DNA of 64,000 nucleotides from Desertimonas flava (GCF_003426815.1 NZ_QKYK01000007.1:62001-126000), one strand, 5' to 3'. Positions 26,801-35,617 are shown, counted from the first letter of the stretch. A program made the numbers and translations. The notes: generated by a model from the letters alone, not told the origin.

Positions 26801-27848
26801 GGACCTCGCTCGATCCATCGGGTTGCCACGTCGTCGTAACGCCCTCGACGGGGAGTCGTTCGACGGCCAAGGCTCCGTCCGGCGAGAACGTGCGCTCGAG
26901 GAGCACCGTGCCGTCGGCATCGACGGAGCGCTGCAACCACCTTCCGCTGAACTCGTGCACGATCGACGCAGCGGAGGCTCGATCCACGGTGACGGCGGCG
27001 GAATCGCCACCGTCGGCGAACTCGAACGTCCAGGTGTCGCCATCCCGATCGACGAGGCGGCTCACGCGCCCGTCTTGGTAGGAGACGTGGCGCTCGCCGA
27101 GACGGTCGGCGACCGACACGAGTGCACCCCCCTCGTAGCCGTACTCGGCCGCCGACGATGGCAACCCCTCGACAGCGGAGAGCATCCCGTCGGCGTACCG
27201 GTACTCGACCGAGCGACCGTCGCTCGAGGTTGCGGCAACGACCGCGCCGTCGGCCAGGTTCAGCCGCACCGTGCGGTCCGAGCCGACCGCCGACAGGACG
27301 ACCGCGTCGTCGGCGCGCTCCACATCGACACAGAATCCTTGTGCGGGACAGGCGCCGACGACGGTCCCGTCCTCCCACGAGATCTTCGAGCCGTCGGCGA
27401 ACGAGACCTGACCGTTGGCCCTCAGCTCGGAGACCGGGAGCGCCGGAGCCGGCCGGACCAGCTCGCCGTCGACGATACGCAGATCGATCCACGACCACCA
27501 GCCGGGACCGAAGACCCCGGTTCCGTCATCGTCGGCCTCCGCATGCGAGGCCCCGAGCCACACCCGTTCGAGACTCAGCAGCGACAGCGGCTCGGGCATC
27601 GGGATGTCCAGCGACGAGTCCATGAACATCCCGGCCGGTAGTACCACCTGGTCGGCCACGCAAGCACCCATCCGGCACGCGACCGTGAGTGGGTTCGGCA
27701 CTCCTTCCGCGAGTTCGACGAGCTCGCCAAGCCGCGGTGCCTCGTCGGCATCACCACCACTCGTGCAGGAGGTCACCAGCAGCGATGCGGCGACGGCAAC
27801 GGCCAGCCCAGTCCGGAACCGGTGACGAGACGTCCTTACGAGTGCCAC
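23811..27848 (-). CDS. RHS/YD-repeat polymorphic toxin lipoprotein with NucA/NucB-type DNase end
   Basis: A 1345-residue secreted protein. Residues 1-28 form a lipoprotein signal (LAVAVAASLLVTSC). From about 190 to 1060 there are tandem YD/RHS repeats (YDDAGRLARHRYD, YTYDEEGRVIGVE and many more) that would build a beta-shell. Hydrophobic segments follow at about 1150-1182. The last ~110 residues match the NucA/NucB nuclease pattern: AAQHIDDAIESGRPRFLV, then GFDLDEYPPAFTRQGGTGAS at about 1292-1311 and ANRALGAYMRSQL. NucA/NucB enzymes are secreted DNases, and this fold is a known C-terminal toxin in RHS proteins. The gene probably forms an operon with the upstream secreted protein (15-bp gap). 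No recognisable immunity gene follows. GTG start. Confidence 0.85.
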   Translation of the reverse strand: MALVRTSRHRFRTGLAVAVAASLLVTSCTSGGDADEAPRLGELVELAEGVPNPLTVACRMGACVADQVVLPAGMFMDSSLDIPMPEPLSLLSLERVWLGASHAEADDDGTGVFGPGWWSWIDLRIVDGELVRPAPALPVSELRANGQVSFADGSKISWEDGTVVGACPAQGFCVDVERADDAVVLSAVGSDRTVRLNLADGAVVAATSSDGRSVEYRYADGMLSAVEGLPSSAAEYGYEGGALVSVADRLGERHVSYQDGRVSRLVDRDGDTWTFEFADGGDSAAVTVDRASAASIVHEFSGRWLQRSVDADGTVLLERTFSPDGALAVERLPVEGVTTTWQPDGSSEVRRTRPEGGPDEVVRYGVDELGRLSTIEGADGVVRYGYDGSTTRVASIDNAGAVTAYDYDGQGLLERVVDPDGYRVSFSRDSSGLPTEVDDGVQWQTFIYGVAGEVLERSSGSVVTTYTYSPAGELDREQTGAAERTFDYDDRGRLQEVADAFGSERVRYDGLGRVVAPGATQSVDDATPAARPLEPTDQTIAGVQASGGTYIDDTGNLVAFDDAGRIVAVESPAGVATREYDERGNLIRLSFPDGRTYVVERSDAGRPLAVTDRDGDRLELTWHGGRLTGLVTFAGVDVRYRWNDGGQLAGVDVGPMSWSYTYDRHGHVERVMTPHGEVRFEWTPEGLPLTRTAPSGAATVYEWAEDLLQRVMTDGDELLAIEWDEAGRITHVDTDDVDETFEYDDAGRLARHRYDGSDTSYTYDEEGRVIGVEQGSVSESWTWSDGTVAEVRTGDDDDDAYALSWLLPGQLQVIERAGVPIADFDFAAGGRLVAASVRDDGAMLPVGAMEWSPDGQPESVEIGDDRAELAYDADGNIVAVDIGDSTFAATFEDGAPTEIAVGERTLGFAYSGGVVSTSTYSNGDHTTELAWDGGDRVASFESSEGAGSFSYFADGRVDEIAYDDRVRPVSYDDDGTAHADGTGGELLSDLFGTDGRFAALPDDALVEPSLAALASLPPDLGIEIPRVTDPAEYLDAFLSAHLPMAPEPLIGDRSADELARQTLLSAAGLTSLAVVTGPATAAQINVRPDDPDVLEELVDGTVAVRVAERVLDRLGPDARVLDRVTGAGQSAVGELGSTFHTAWRFIRDNPVTAAVLTLTFLVSTFLAVPAVATSALSAFAFVDPTDLIGSVTALVLEPIVAVRHFFQDPNLADALIVGATAVSLVPWVRAAWGRSSCSFSRVVCVSRSRFGEAAQHIDDAIESGRPRFLVAEASAAAARRSDALRGWSRVPGFDLDEYPPAFTRQGGTGASVRAIDPSANRALGAYMRSQLPRVDGYRFLVRVVA

Positions 27849-27863
27849 GCCAACGGTCAGGGC

Positions 27864-28598
27864 TCAGGCCGATGCGAAGTACACGTCGTCGCCCATGAAC
27901 CCGGCACTCGTGTAGAGCACCAAAGTGGGGAGCTCGGCCGACGGCACGGGAAGGACCACGTTGCCACTGGCACTGCCGCCAGCGAAGACCTCTCCCAACG
28001 AGTCGAATGCGTCGGGCGGCATCACGAACGAGTCCAGTCCGTCGATCTCGACGTTCGCGCTTGTGACCCCGGAGACCCAGAACATCGGCATCGCCTTCTC
28101 CTCCGTGCCGTTGTAGGTCGCGGTGATGTTGATGAGCACGTAGACCGAGCCCTCAGGCGGTGGATCGTTGAACATGTTCTCGCCGGTCACCGCTGCCGTG
28201 CCGTCGAGGTTCACCGAGTTCACTACGAGGGTCCAGCCGTCGCCGATGTCGGCCGGCGTGCCGATGGGGACGGGGTTCGCCCGCGTCCCGACGCCGGAGG
28301 ACGGATCGACCGGCGCGGCGGTCGCTAGCGCGGGGGCGGTTGCCATGGGCGCGACGACGGTGAAACTCCCGTCGTCGTTGCGTGTCGCGGCGACCGTGTT
28401 GAACTCCGGATCGAGGCCGTAGCAGACGGGCGGCGCATCGGCGCTGCAGGCGACGCTGGTCAGGGTTTGTCCTGACGCCGCCGCCCACGCGACGAACTCG
28501 CCGACTGGATCTGGCGGCGCGGCGGCCGCACCCCCAACCACAAGACCGAGACCCGACAGCGCTGACCCAACGCCGGCAACAGCGATCCTCCACCTCAT
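27864..28598 (-). CDS. secreted DUF4352-like (telokin-like) protein
   Basis: A 244-residue protein with an N-terminal hydrophobic signal ending near AAAAPPDPVG. The second half follows the DUF4352 pattern: TRANPVPIGTPADIGDGWTL, a beta-rich middle, then SVYVLINITATYNGTEEK. These immunoglobulin-like domains are found on secreted and cell-surface actinobacterial proteins and have no catalytic role. GGGGAGG immediately upstream of the ATG supports the start. It lies 15 bp before the RHS toxin and could help its display or export; that is inference. Confidence 0.7.
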   Translation of the reverse strand: MRWRIAVAGVGSALSGLGLVVGGAAAAPPDPVGEFVAWAAASGQTLTSVACSADAPPVCYGLDPEFNTVAATRNDDGSFTVVAPMATAPALATAAPVDPSSGVGTRANPVPIGTPADIGDGWTLVVNSVNLDGTAAVTGENMFNDPPPEGSVYVLINITATYNGTEEKAMPMFWVSGVTSANVEIDGLDSFVMPPDAFDSLGEVFAGGSASGNVVLPVPSAELPTLVLYTSAGFMGDDVYFASA

Positions 28599-28830
28599 GT
28601 TCCCTCCCCAGGTTCACCGGGCAATGTACCCGACCGTGTGAGGGAGCTCGGCGTTCGGGTCGGCGGACGAACGGTCGCGCCAAATCGTTTGCCGGCCGCC
28701 CGCCAACGCTGCGGGTTGAGAGGGACGGGACATCGGGCGGCCCGACAGCGTTCGCGCGCGGGCGAACCGGCTGCACCAAATCGACACTCAATGGCGCGCT
28801 AGATCGGTATCGGTCGACGCGTGAGATCGG

Positions 28831-28836
28831 TAGTCT
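28831..28836 (+). promoter_or_regulatory. -10 box of a probable leaderless transcript
   Basis: TAGTCT ends seven bases before the GTG at 28844, a spacing that suggests a leaderless mRNA; no ribosome binding site is present. Direct copies of AGATCGGTA at 28801-28809 and 28824-28832 flank and overlap it and may be regulator sites. Confidence 0.35.
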
Positions 28837-28843
28837 CTACATC

Positions 28844-30079
28844 GTGGAGTACCTCGATCGGTTGATCGACGCCGAGTTGCAGCGCCGCCTGCGAGTATTT
28901 CCGGCGCTGATGGTGGTCGGCCCGCGGGCCTGCGGAAAGACGACCACCGCGTCCCGGCTCGCGGAGTCGCTCGTCCGTCTCGATCGCCCGGCCACGGCGG
29001 CCGTGTTCCAAGCCGATCCGGACGCCGCGCTCGCCGATCGGCCCGAACCTGTCGTGCTCGACGAGTGGCAGGACGTGGTCGACGTTCTCGGCGCCGTGAA
29101 GCGCGCGGTCGATGACGATCCGCGCCCCGGCAGGTTCATCCTGACGGGCTCGGTGAGCGCCGAGCTCGACACCGCGATCTGGCCGGGGACCGGTCGTCTC
29201 GTCCGCACGCCGATGTTCGGGCTGACGGTGCGTGAGCGCCTCGGACGACCGCAGCACCGTCCTTCCATCGCCGCGCTGCTTCGCGGCGAGGTGACGCTGC
29301 CCGACGGTCGGCCCAACCTCATCGAGTATCTCGACCTGGCGCTGGAGAGCGGCTTCCCCGAAGCGAGCCGACTACGTGATCCGACAGACCGGCGGGAGTG
29401 GTTGGACAGCTACGTCGACCAGCTCGTCACCCGCGACGTCGCTCGAGTCAGTGGCGGTCGCGATCCGGAGCGGCTGCGCCGCTATCTGCAGGCGTGGGCG
29501 TTGAACTCGGCAGGGCTTGCCGACGACCTCACGATCTACGGCGCGGTCGGAATCGACCGGCGCACCCACGTCGCCTACGAGCAAGTGCTCCGCAACACGT
29601 TCATCCTCGAACTCGTGCCGGCGTGGACAAGCAACCGTCTCAAGAGGCTGGTCCTGTCCCCCAAGCGCTACGTGGTCGACGCGGCGTTGATGGCGGCCGC
29701 GGCGAGGGTCGGGCGTTCCGACATCGCCGACGATGCTGATCTGCTCGGACGGGTGATCGACACGTTCGTCGTCTCCGAGCTCCGCGCCCAGCTGGCGATC
29801 GAACCCGGCGGACCAACCTTGGCGCACGTTCGCACCGCCGGGGGCAGAAACGAGGTCGACCTCGTGGTCGAGTACGACGGGGGCCGGGTCTACGGGATCG
29901 AGATCAAGGCCAGCTCAGCACCGCGACCGGACGACGCCAGGCACCTCCGCTGGTTGGCCGACGAACTCGGCGATCGGTTCGCCGGCGGCGTCGTGTTCCA
30001 CACCGGGCCCGACTCGATCCGCCTCGGCCCCGACGTCGTCGCACTGCCGATCTGCTCGCTCTGGGGAACTCCGGCGTAG
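28844..30079 (+). CDS. DUF4143-family ATP-binding protein (AAA plus nuclease-like C-terminus)
   Basis: A 411-residue member of the COG1373 group. Walker A is MVVGPRACGKTT (about residues 23-34) and Walker B is PVVLDEWQDV. ILTGS is the sensor-1-like strand. The C-terminal DUF4143 part contains GRNEVDLVV and YGIEIKASS, a PD-(D/E)XK-like core. These proteins are common in accessory regions and their function is not established. A gene relic at 39563-39740 matches its C-terminus (VVFHTG then VALPI..LW). The family is often solitary, as here. Confidence 0.85.
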   Translation: MEYLDRLIDAELQRRLRVFPALMVVGPRACGKTTTASRLAESLVRLDRPATAAVFQADPDAALADRPEPVVLDEWQDVVDVLGAVKRAVDDDPRPGRFILTGSVSAELDTAIWPGTGRLVRTPMFGLTVRERLGRPQHRPSIAALLRGEVTLPDGRPNLIEYLDLALESGFPEASRLRDPTDRREWLDSYVDQLVTRDVARVSGGRDPERLRRYLQAWALNSAGLADDLTIYGAVGIDRRTHVAYEQVLRNTFILELVPAWTSNRLKRLVLSPKRYVVDAALMAAAARVGRSDIADDADLLGRVIDTFVVSELRAQLAIEPGGPTLAHVRTAGGRNEVDLVVEYDGGRVYGIEIKASSAPRPDDARHLRWLADELGDRFAGGVVFHTGPDSIRLGPDVVALPICSLWGTPA

Positions 30080-30209
30080 GCCGCCGTTCACGTGCGGTTT
30101 GACTATGGCGCGACGTTGGCGCCGTTGAACTCACGCCTCCGTACCGCCGCGCGCGACGGTCACGACCGACTTGGGACGCACCTGACCGTTCGGCGAACGG
30201 CTGGGTGGG

Positions 30210-30395
30210 TCACGAGCTGTTGGCGATCGGTCGGCACGGGACGTGCCGAGTCGGTGGTGCGACCGCTGTGTCGCCGGCCAGACTGGCGAGGGTCCGCTCG
30301 AGCCCGGTGAACAGATCGACGACCGCGGTGGCTTCGAACACCCGGTACCGCTGGCGGCCAACGTTGCGCTGCGCCAAGATGCCGGCCTGCCGCAG
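30210..30395 (-). pseudogene. Fic gene relic (C-terminal end only)
   Basis: The minus strand encodes AGILAQRNVGRQRYRVFEAT followed by AVVDLFTGLERTLA, nearly the same as the end of the intact Fic gene at 40380-41618 (AGILVQRNVGRQRYRVFEAT). Similarity continues past the stop for about 40 bases into the downstream flank. The catalytic HPFx(D/N)GNGR motif is absent, so only the tail remains. Upstream of about 30395 the two sequences diverge. Confidence 0.75.
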
Positions 30396-30531
30396 CTCGA
30401 GGCGGTCGGCCCAGGCGCCGGCGAGTCCGAGCGCGGGCCTCGGACCACTCGAGGCGTCGACCGCGACGAGCGTCTCGCTGGTCGGGAACGACTTGTTGGC
30501 CCGCGACCGTTGGCGGGCCGATCCGCCGACG

Positions 30532-31196
30532 TCAGCGCGGATCGCGCGGCAGGCCAAGGGCACGTTCCGCGAGCACGTTGCGAATGACCTCGTCCGTGCC
30601 GCCCGCCAGGTGCAGGGCGGGCTCCCCGAGCGTCACCTGGCTCCACGCGAAGGTTCCCCATTCGCCGGTGTCGGCTGTGAGCCGGCATCCCAGCAGGGAC
30701 GACACGAACGCCGAGATGCGGCGCATGTGACGCCCCGGCAAGCTTCTCTGCGCTCGCCTCGGGGCCCGGCGAACGATCGCCGGCCGCCGTGCGAAACGCC
30801 GGTTCGTGAGCGCCATGATCATCTGGTGGGCCACGAGATAGGCAGCACGCTGTCGCGTGAACGGGTCGTGCTGCCTTCCCATCGCACGCATCAGACTCAG
30901 GCTACGGTCGACCAGACTCGTCGCTGTCGCTGTCCCGTCACCGATCATCACCCGCTCGTTCGACAACGTTGAGATCGCCACCCGCCAGCCGTCGTCGACG
31001 TCGCCGAGGCGGTGGTCGTCGGGTACGCGGACTCCGTCGAGGAACACCTGGTTGAAGTCGGCGCCTCCGGTCATCTGCCGGAGCGGCCTGACCACCGCGG
31101 CAGGGGTCGGACATGTCGATCAGGAGTGCCGTCATCCCGGCGTGTTTGGCCGCGCCGGGATTGATGCTGGCTGGCGTCACATCGACCGCAACCGCT
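30532..31196 (-). pseudogene. acyl-CoA dehydrogenase relic
   Basis: The minus strand carries the middle and end of an acyl-CoA dehydrogenase. A segment at about 31105-31196 reads KHAGMTALLIDMSDP in one frame. It continues in another frame as VRPLRQMTGGADFNQVFLDG, and the gene ends in GGTDEVIRNVLAERALGLPR. One frameshift lies near 31100. A second disruption lies in the Arg-rich stretch near 30740-30790, where a catalytic-domain segment is missing. The N-terminal third is absent. Intact proteins are about 380 residues; this could not fold. Confidence 0.8.
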
Positions 31197-31412
31197 GAAC
31201 GTAACGGCCCTCGTTGCTCAGTTGAGCGACCGGCGGTCGCCTGCCGGCCGTCGGCACCAGGCCCGTCGGCGGACCGGTCGCTGGCTGCGCGTGCAGCTCC
31301 CGACGAGTCGGCAACCACTGGCTGACGGGCTAGAGCTCGGCGGCGCGATGGCGCTCGCTCCACGCGGGCGCCGCCGAGTCGGCGAGCTGGCGTGACAACC
31401 TTGGGGTCGCCG

Positions 31413-33917
31413 ATGAACCCGATGCCAACGTACGCAGTGATCGCAGCGCGCCTCGGAGACCTGCGCCGTGCCGCGGGGAGCCCGTCGTACACCGAGATCG
31501 TCCGCCGGGTGGGCGCCGTCCGGGCGGCACGCGGCGTGCCGGACGCGCAGCAACGCCCGGGGCGGGTCACCGTGTACGACTGCTTCAAGTCCGACCGCCG
31601 CCGCTTCGACATCGAGCTGGTGCTCGACGTGGCCCGTGCTCTCGGTGTGGACGAGGTCGCGATCCGCGAGTGGGAGGAGCAGTGCTGGTCGGTGCGCCAC
31701 GGGATCGACGCTGCGCGTGTCGTGCAGGTTCGCACGGAGCTCCCCGCCCCACCGTTGCGGTTCCTCGGCCGCAGTGCGGAGCTCGAGCAGCTCGTCGCCG
31801 CGCGAGGGGTCACGGTCGTTCACGGCATGGCCGGAGCGGGGAAGACCGAGCTGGTGCACCAGGCGGCGCGATTGATGCTCGACAGCGCCCTGTTCGAGCG
31901 AGTCGTGATCGCCGATCTACGAGGGTTCGCGCCCGATCGGCCGCCCGCCGATCCGGCAGCGGTCGTGGATGCGATCGTGCGTGCACTGGACAGCGACCCC
32001 CTCCGTCTCCCCTCGGCGTCCGACGAACGGCGTCGCGCGTTCACCACGCTGCTCGCTGATCGTCGAGTGGCGCTCGTGCTCGACGACGCCGCGACGGCGG
32101 CGCAGGTCGAACCGGTGCTCCCGCTCGATCCGACGCTTCCCGTGCTCGTGACCAGCCGGCACGCGCTGGGCGAGGAGCTCGGCACGTCGTCCTTGGAGCT
32201 CGGACCCCTCGCCCGGTCGGCGGCCGTCGGGTTCCTCCGAGACGCCAGCGGTGTCTCTGCCGTGTGGGACGACCACGAGCTCGGCGAGCTGGCTGCGGCC
32301 GTCGGCGATCTCCCGCTGGCGCTGAGCGTGATCGCCGCGCGCGTCGCATCGCGGCCGGACTGGACGGCGCGCGACCACCTCACGTCCCTGGTCGGCCGCC
32401 ACGGCGAGCTGCGACTCGACGACCTGACGACTGGCGTGCTCGACTGTTCCCACGATGCGCTCGACCCCGAGACGGCCCGGACGCTGCGCCTCGTCGCCTC
32501 CTTGCCCTTCGACGACGTGGCCGTCGATGGCGTGGCGGCGACCGTCGGCACCGATGTCGACACCGCCGAGCGGCAGGTCAGCGACCTCGTGGCGGCGAGC
32601 ATGGCGAGCCGACCGGAGGCTGGCCGCGTCACGCTGCACGCGCTCGTGCGTGCTCATGCCCGCGAGCGCTCCCTCGACGCCGACCGGCCCGCCGAACGAG
32701 CGGATGCCTTGGGCCGGATGCTCGACCACCTGGCTCTGATGTGCCGCTCCGCAGCAGCCGCCGTCTCCCCACGCCCGCTGCCGCCCTCGCGTGCCGAGCT
32801 CGGCGAACCGGTCGAGTTCGATGCCCCGACCGCTCTCGCCTGGGCGGACGCCGAGCTCGTCACCATCCTCAGCGCCGTGGGCGACGAGTGTCGGGCCGTT
32901 CGTCCGTCGATCGCCCTCGACCTCGCCGAGGCGGCGTGGTGGTACCTCGACCGCACCTCCCGCTACCACGACGCACTGATGCTCTACGACCACGCCCTCG
33001 CCGCCACGCGGTCGCTCCGAGACACAGCCGGCGAGGGCCTCGCCGAGCTGGGCCGGGCCCAGTGCCTGACGCGGCTGGCCGACATCGACCAGGCATCCGA
33101 GGCGGCCCGGCGCGCCGAGCACCTGGCCGCCGGCGACGCGCGGACGCTCGGCCGCGTCACGAACGTGCTGGCGATGCTCGCCTTCCAGACGGGCGACTGG
33201 GATGCCGCCGCCAGCAATCTGCGGGCAGCGGCCGAGCACTACCAGACGCTCGACGCACCGGGGAGCGACCTCGCGCGGATCTACGACAACCTCGGTGTGC
33301 TCAACAGCCGCCTCGGAGAGTTCGACATCGCCGTCGAATACCACACGATGGCCGCCGAGGCAGCGCTCGGTGCCGGCGACGCTCAGGTCGCCGCGCACAC
33401 GTTGATGAACACCTCGGGCACGCACCAGCGACGGGGCGATCACGCCGCCGCCCTCGAGGCGGCCGAACGTTCGATCGCGCTGTGCGAGGAGCACGGCGTG
33501 CTCTCGGTGATCGCCCTCGCGCGCAACAACGCCGCCGCTGCGCTGGTCGAGCTGGGGCGTCATGACGAAGCGATCGAGCAAGGACGTCGCGCCCTCGCCG
33601 ACGCGCGTGAGCAGGGCGACCGCTACGCCGAGGCGGAGGCCCGGGTGAACCTCGGTGACATGCTCACGGCCGCCGGTGACCTCGATGACGCCGAGGCCGA
33701 GCTGGTCGCCGCCCGTCGGTTGTGCGAGGAGCTCGACGATCGCTTCAATTGCGGCCGGGCCCTGCACGGGTCGGGAACCGTCGCTCGCGCCCGCGGCGAT
33801 CTCGCCGATGCGCGCGCGTGTTGGGAGGCAGCACTCGACTATCTCGACGCTGCCCTGCCCGAGACCGCTGCCGTGCGCGATGCCCTCGCCGAGCTGAGCA
33901 TCGACACGACGCCGTAA
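31413..33917 (+). CDS. STAND (NB-ARC-like) regulator with N-terminal HTH and TPR repeats
   Basis: About 834 residues from the ATG at 31413; a GTG at 31392 would add seven. The N-terminal ~100 residues (AVIAARLGDLRRAAGSPSYT, VTVYDCFKSDRRRFDIELVL) resemble the XRE-like HTH of actinobacterial STAND proteins. Walker A is HGMAGAGKTELVH at about 139 and Walker B VALVLDDA, followed by TSRH, the NB-ARC sensor. From about 500 there are TPR repeats (ARIYDNLGVLNSRLGEFDIA). STAND proteins are ligand-sensing switches, either transcriptional or defensive. Neighbours give no clear target. No effector domain other than the HTH is seen. Confidence 0.85.
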   Translation: MNPMPTYAVIAARLGDLRRAAGSPSYTEIVRRVGAVRAARGVPDAQQRPGRVTVYDCFKSDRRRFDIELVLDVARALGVDEVAIREWEEQCWSVRHGIDAARVVQVRTELPAPPLRFLGRSAELEQLVAARGVTVVHGMAGAGKTELVHQAARLMLDSALFERVVIADLRGFAPDRPPADPAAVVDAIVRALDSDPLRLPSASDERRRAFTTLLADRRVALVLDDAATAAQVEPVLPLDPTLPVLVTSRHALGEELGTSSLELGPLARSAAVGFLRDASGVSAVWDDHELGELAAAVGDLPLALSVIAARVASRPDWTARDHLTSLVGRHGELRLDDLTTGVLDCSHDALDPETARTLRLVASLPFDDVAVDGVAATVGTDVDTAERQVSDLVAASMASRPEAGRVTLHALVRAHARERSLDADRPAERADALGRMLDHLALMCRSAAAAVSPRPLPPSRAELGEPVEFDAPTALAWADAELVTILSAVGDECRAVRPSIALDLAEAAWWYLDRTSRYHDALMLYDHALAATRSLRDTAGEGLAELGRAQCLTRLADIDQASEAARRAEHLAAGDARTLGRVTNVLAMLAFQTGDWDAAASNLRAAAEHYQTLDAPGSDLARIYDNLGVLNSRLGEFDIAVEYHTMAAEAALGAGDAQVAAHTLMNTSGTHQRRGDHAAALEAAERSIALCEEHGVLSVIALARNNAAAALVELGRHDEAIEQGRRALADAREQGDRYAEAEARVNLGDMLTAAGDLDDAEAELVAARRLCEELDDRFNCGRALHGSGTVARARGDLADARACWEAALDYLDAALPETAAVRDALAELSIDTTP

Positions 33918-34083
33918 CCGTCGCCGATACGGCTCGTCCGGCGACTCCACAGTGTGCGGCTGGGCCTGCGAGTGGTCGTTCGGGATCGTTCGGGCTTCGC
34001 CAGTTCTGGCTGGGGGGCCCTGACAATGCCGTCGCAAGCACGCTCGCCGGCGATCCACTGCGTCGGCAAGGAGGACAGACGAC

Positions 34084-35388
34084 ATGACGAGGCCCCGCAC
34101 GCGCGCGATCTTCGGCACTGGTCTCGCGTTGATGACCACGGCGGCGGTGATCTCCTCGACGTCGGCGTCCGCCGCCGCGCCCGGCCACTACGAGGGTTCC
34201 ACGTCCCAGGGCTCGGGCTACTCCGTCACGTTCACCGTGTCGGGTTCGTCGGTCACCAACTTCGTGGGCGAGGTCGCCTACACCTGCGGAGGCTTCCCCG
34301 CCTACGGCGTCGTCGGCTTCGACGGCCCGGTCACGCTGTCGGGGAACACGCTCAACTACTCGTCGACCGCCGACTACGTCACCCAGACCGTCACCGGCAC
34401 GATCGGCGACGACGGCCAGGCGTCGGGCCAGTTGAGCCTCGTCTACGAGGACGGCAGCGGCCTGTACTGCACCTCCGGCGACATCTCCTGGTCGGCCGAG
34501 ACGGACGCGCCGCCGCCGACGACCACCACGCCGCCTCCGACAACCTCCACCACAACCTCCACGACCACGACGACGACCATCCCCGCGACGACCACGACGA
34601 TTCCTCCGACGACCACGACGATTCCTCCGACGACCTCGTCGACGACCACGTCCACGACGAATCCCCCGACGACGACCACCTCCACGACGATTCCCCCGAC
34701 GACGACCTCGTCGACGACGTCGACGACCGTCCCCGAGACGACGACCACGACCTCGACCACCACGACGTTGCCGGCGACCACGACGACCTCGACCCCCGCG
34801 ACCACGACGACCTCGACCACCCTCCCCGACACGACGACATCGACGACGGTCCCCGAGACGACCACGACGACATCGACACCGCCGACATCCACACCGCCGA
34901 CCTCGACACCGCCGACCTCGACACCGCCGACCTCGACAGCGCCGACATCCACACCGCCGACCTCCACACCGCCGACCTCGGCGCCGCCGACGTCGACGCC
35001 GAGCAGTGGCGTGTCCGCGGTGACTACCGACGGGCGAACCACCTTCGTCCAGGGGTCGAGCTTCGTGGTCGTCGGGCGCGGGTTCCTCCCCGGGGAGCAG
35101 GTGACCGGTGTGCTCAACTCCGACCCGATCCAGCTCGGCACCCAGGTCGCCGACGCCGCCGGCGACGTCCGATTCACCGTTGCGGTCCCGACGACCTTCC
35201 CCGCCGGAGCACACACCGTGACGCTCACGGGAGCGCAATCCGGAACCGCCGCGCTCGCCATCACGGTGAGCGCGACCGCAGACCTCCCCGCCACGGGCAG
35301 CACCAGCGCCGGCCTGGCCATCTTGGCCGCAGGAGTGTTCCTGACCGGCGGATCGCTGATCCTCGTCGGCCGCCGCCGCACCGCCTGA
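34084..35388 (+). CDS. LPXTG cell-wall-anchored surface protein with Thr/Pro stalk
   Basis: A 434-residue surface protein. A signal peptide (about residues 1-34, ending ASAAA) is followed by a ~110-residue beta-rich domain with two Cys that may pair (TCGG and YCTSG). A ~165-residue Thr/Pro/Ser stalk, an Ig-like or adhesin-like domain (FVVVGRGFLPGEQVTGVL) and a sortase signal follow: LPATG, a hydrophobic helix and RRRTA. Proteins of this type are covalently anchored to peptidoglycan by sortase. A strong AAGGAGG lies 8 bp before the ATG. The ligand is unknown. No sortase gene is in the window. Confidence 0.9.
   Translation: MTRPRTRAIFGTGLALMTTAAVISSTSASAAAPGHYEGSTSQGSGYSVTFTVSGSSVTNFVGEVAYTCGGFPAYGVVGFDGPVTLSGNTLNYSSTADYVTQTVTGTIGDDGQASGQLSLVYEDGSGLYCTSGDISWSAETDAPPPTTTTPPPTTSTTTSTTTTTTIPATTTTIPPTTTTIPPTTSSTTTSTTNPPTTTTSTTIPPTTTSSTTSTTVPETTTTTSTTTTLPATTTTSTPATTTTSTTLPDTTTSTTVPETTTTTSTPPTSTPPTSTPPTSTPPTSTAPTSTPPTSTPPTSAPPTSTPSSGVSAVTTDGRTTFVQGSSFVVVGRGFLPGEQVTGVLNSDPIQLGTQVADAAGDVRFTVAVPTTFPAGAHTVTLTGAQSGTAALAITVSATADLPATGSTSAGLAILAAGVFLTGGSLILVGRRRTA
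34509..35003 (+). repeat. Thr/Pro stalk repeat inside the LPXTG protein gene
   Basis: Low-complexity in-frame repeats of the ACC/ACG/CCG type. The 3' part (about 34870-35001) is a tidy 15-base unit encoding PPTST, repeated about eight times with A/P and S/T variants. The number of units probably varies between strains through slippage. It is not a CRISPR: there are no unique spacers. Confidence 0.85.
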
Positions 35389-35406
35389 CCACGGGGCAGG
35401 ATGGGC

Positions 35407-35606
35407 GAGCGGGGGTACGCCGTCGACTTCGCCGAGAGTGAGCAGGGCGTCCAGCCATCGCCGTAGCCGTCGGTGATCGCCACGGGCTGGCCCGGCGCGC
35501 GCTGTCGGTGTCCGGCCCCTCGACACGCCTGCTGGACGACGACGCCGAGCGCATCGCCGCGACCCTGCTCGAGCGCGCCGGCCGCCTCGGCATGTCGGTC
35601 ACCTGA
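35407..35606 (+). pseudogene. IclR-type regulator relic (C-terminal end)
   Basis: One frame gives ERGYAVDFAESEQGVQ and stops at 35464. The frame beside it gives AIAVAVGDRHGLARRALSVS, then GPSTRLLDDDAERIA, and ends at 35606. Together they match the end of the IclR effector-binding domain (typical RGYAVD.GE.E.GV...A.P..V.....AALSVSGP..R). A frameshift separates the halves and the N-terminal HTH is missing. An intact IclR gene sits at 52547-53269, but it is too different to be the parent. Confidence 0.65.
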
Positions 35607-35617
35607 GCCGAGACGGC

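Noticed and set aside
34870-35001. Regular 15-base repeats suggesting CRISPR or VNTR array
   Set aside because: The units are in-frame codons for PPTST with no unique spacers; this is a protein stalk.
33745-35526. 593-residue minus-strand open frame opposite the LPXTG gene, very rich in Arg/Gly
   Set aside because: It is the shadow of the Thr/Pro repeat read backwards; its low-complexity RRGR composition and the strong sense gene explain it.
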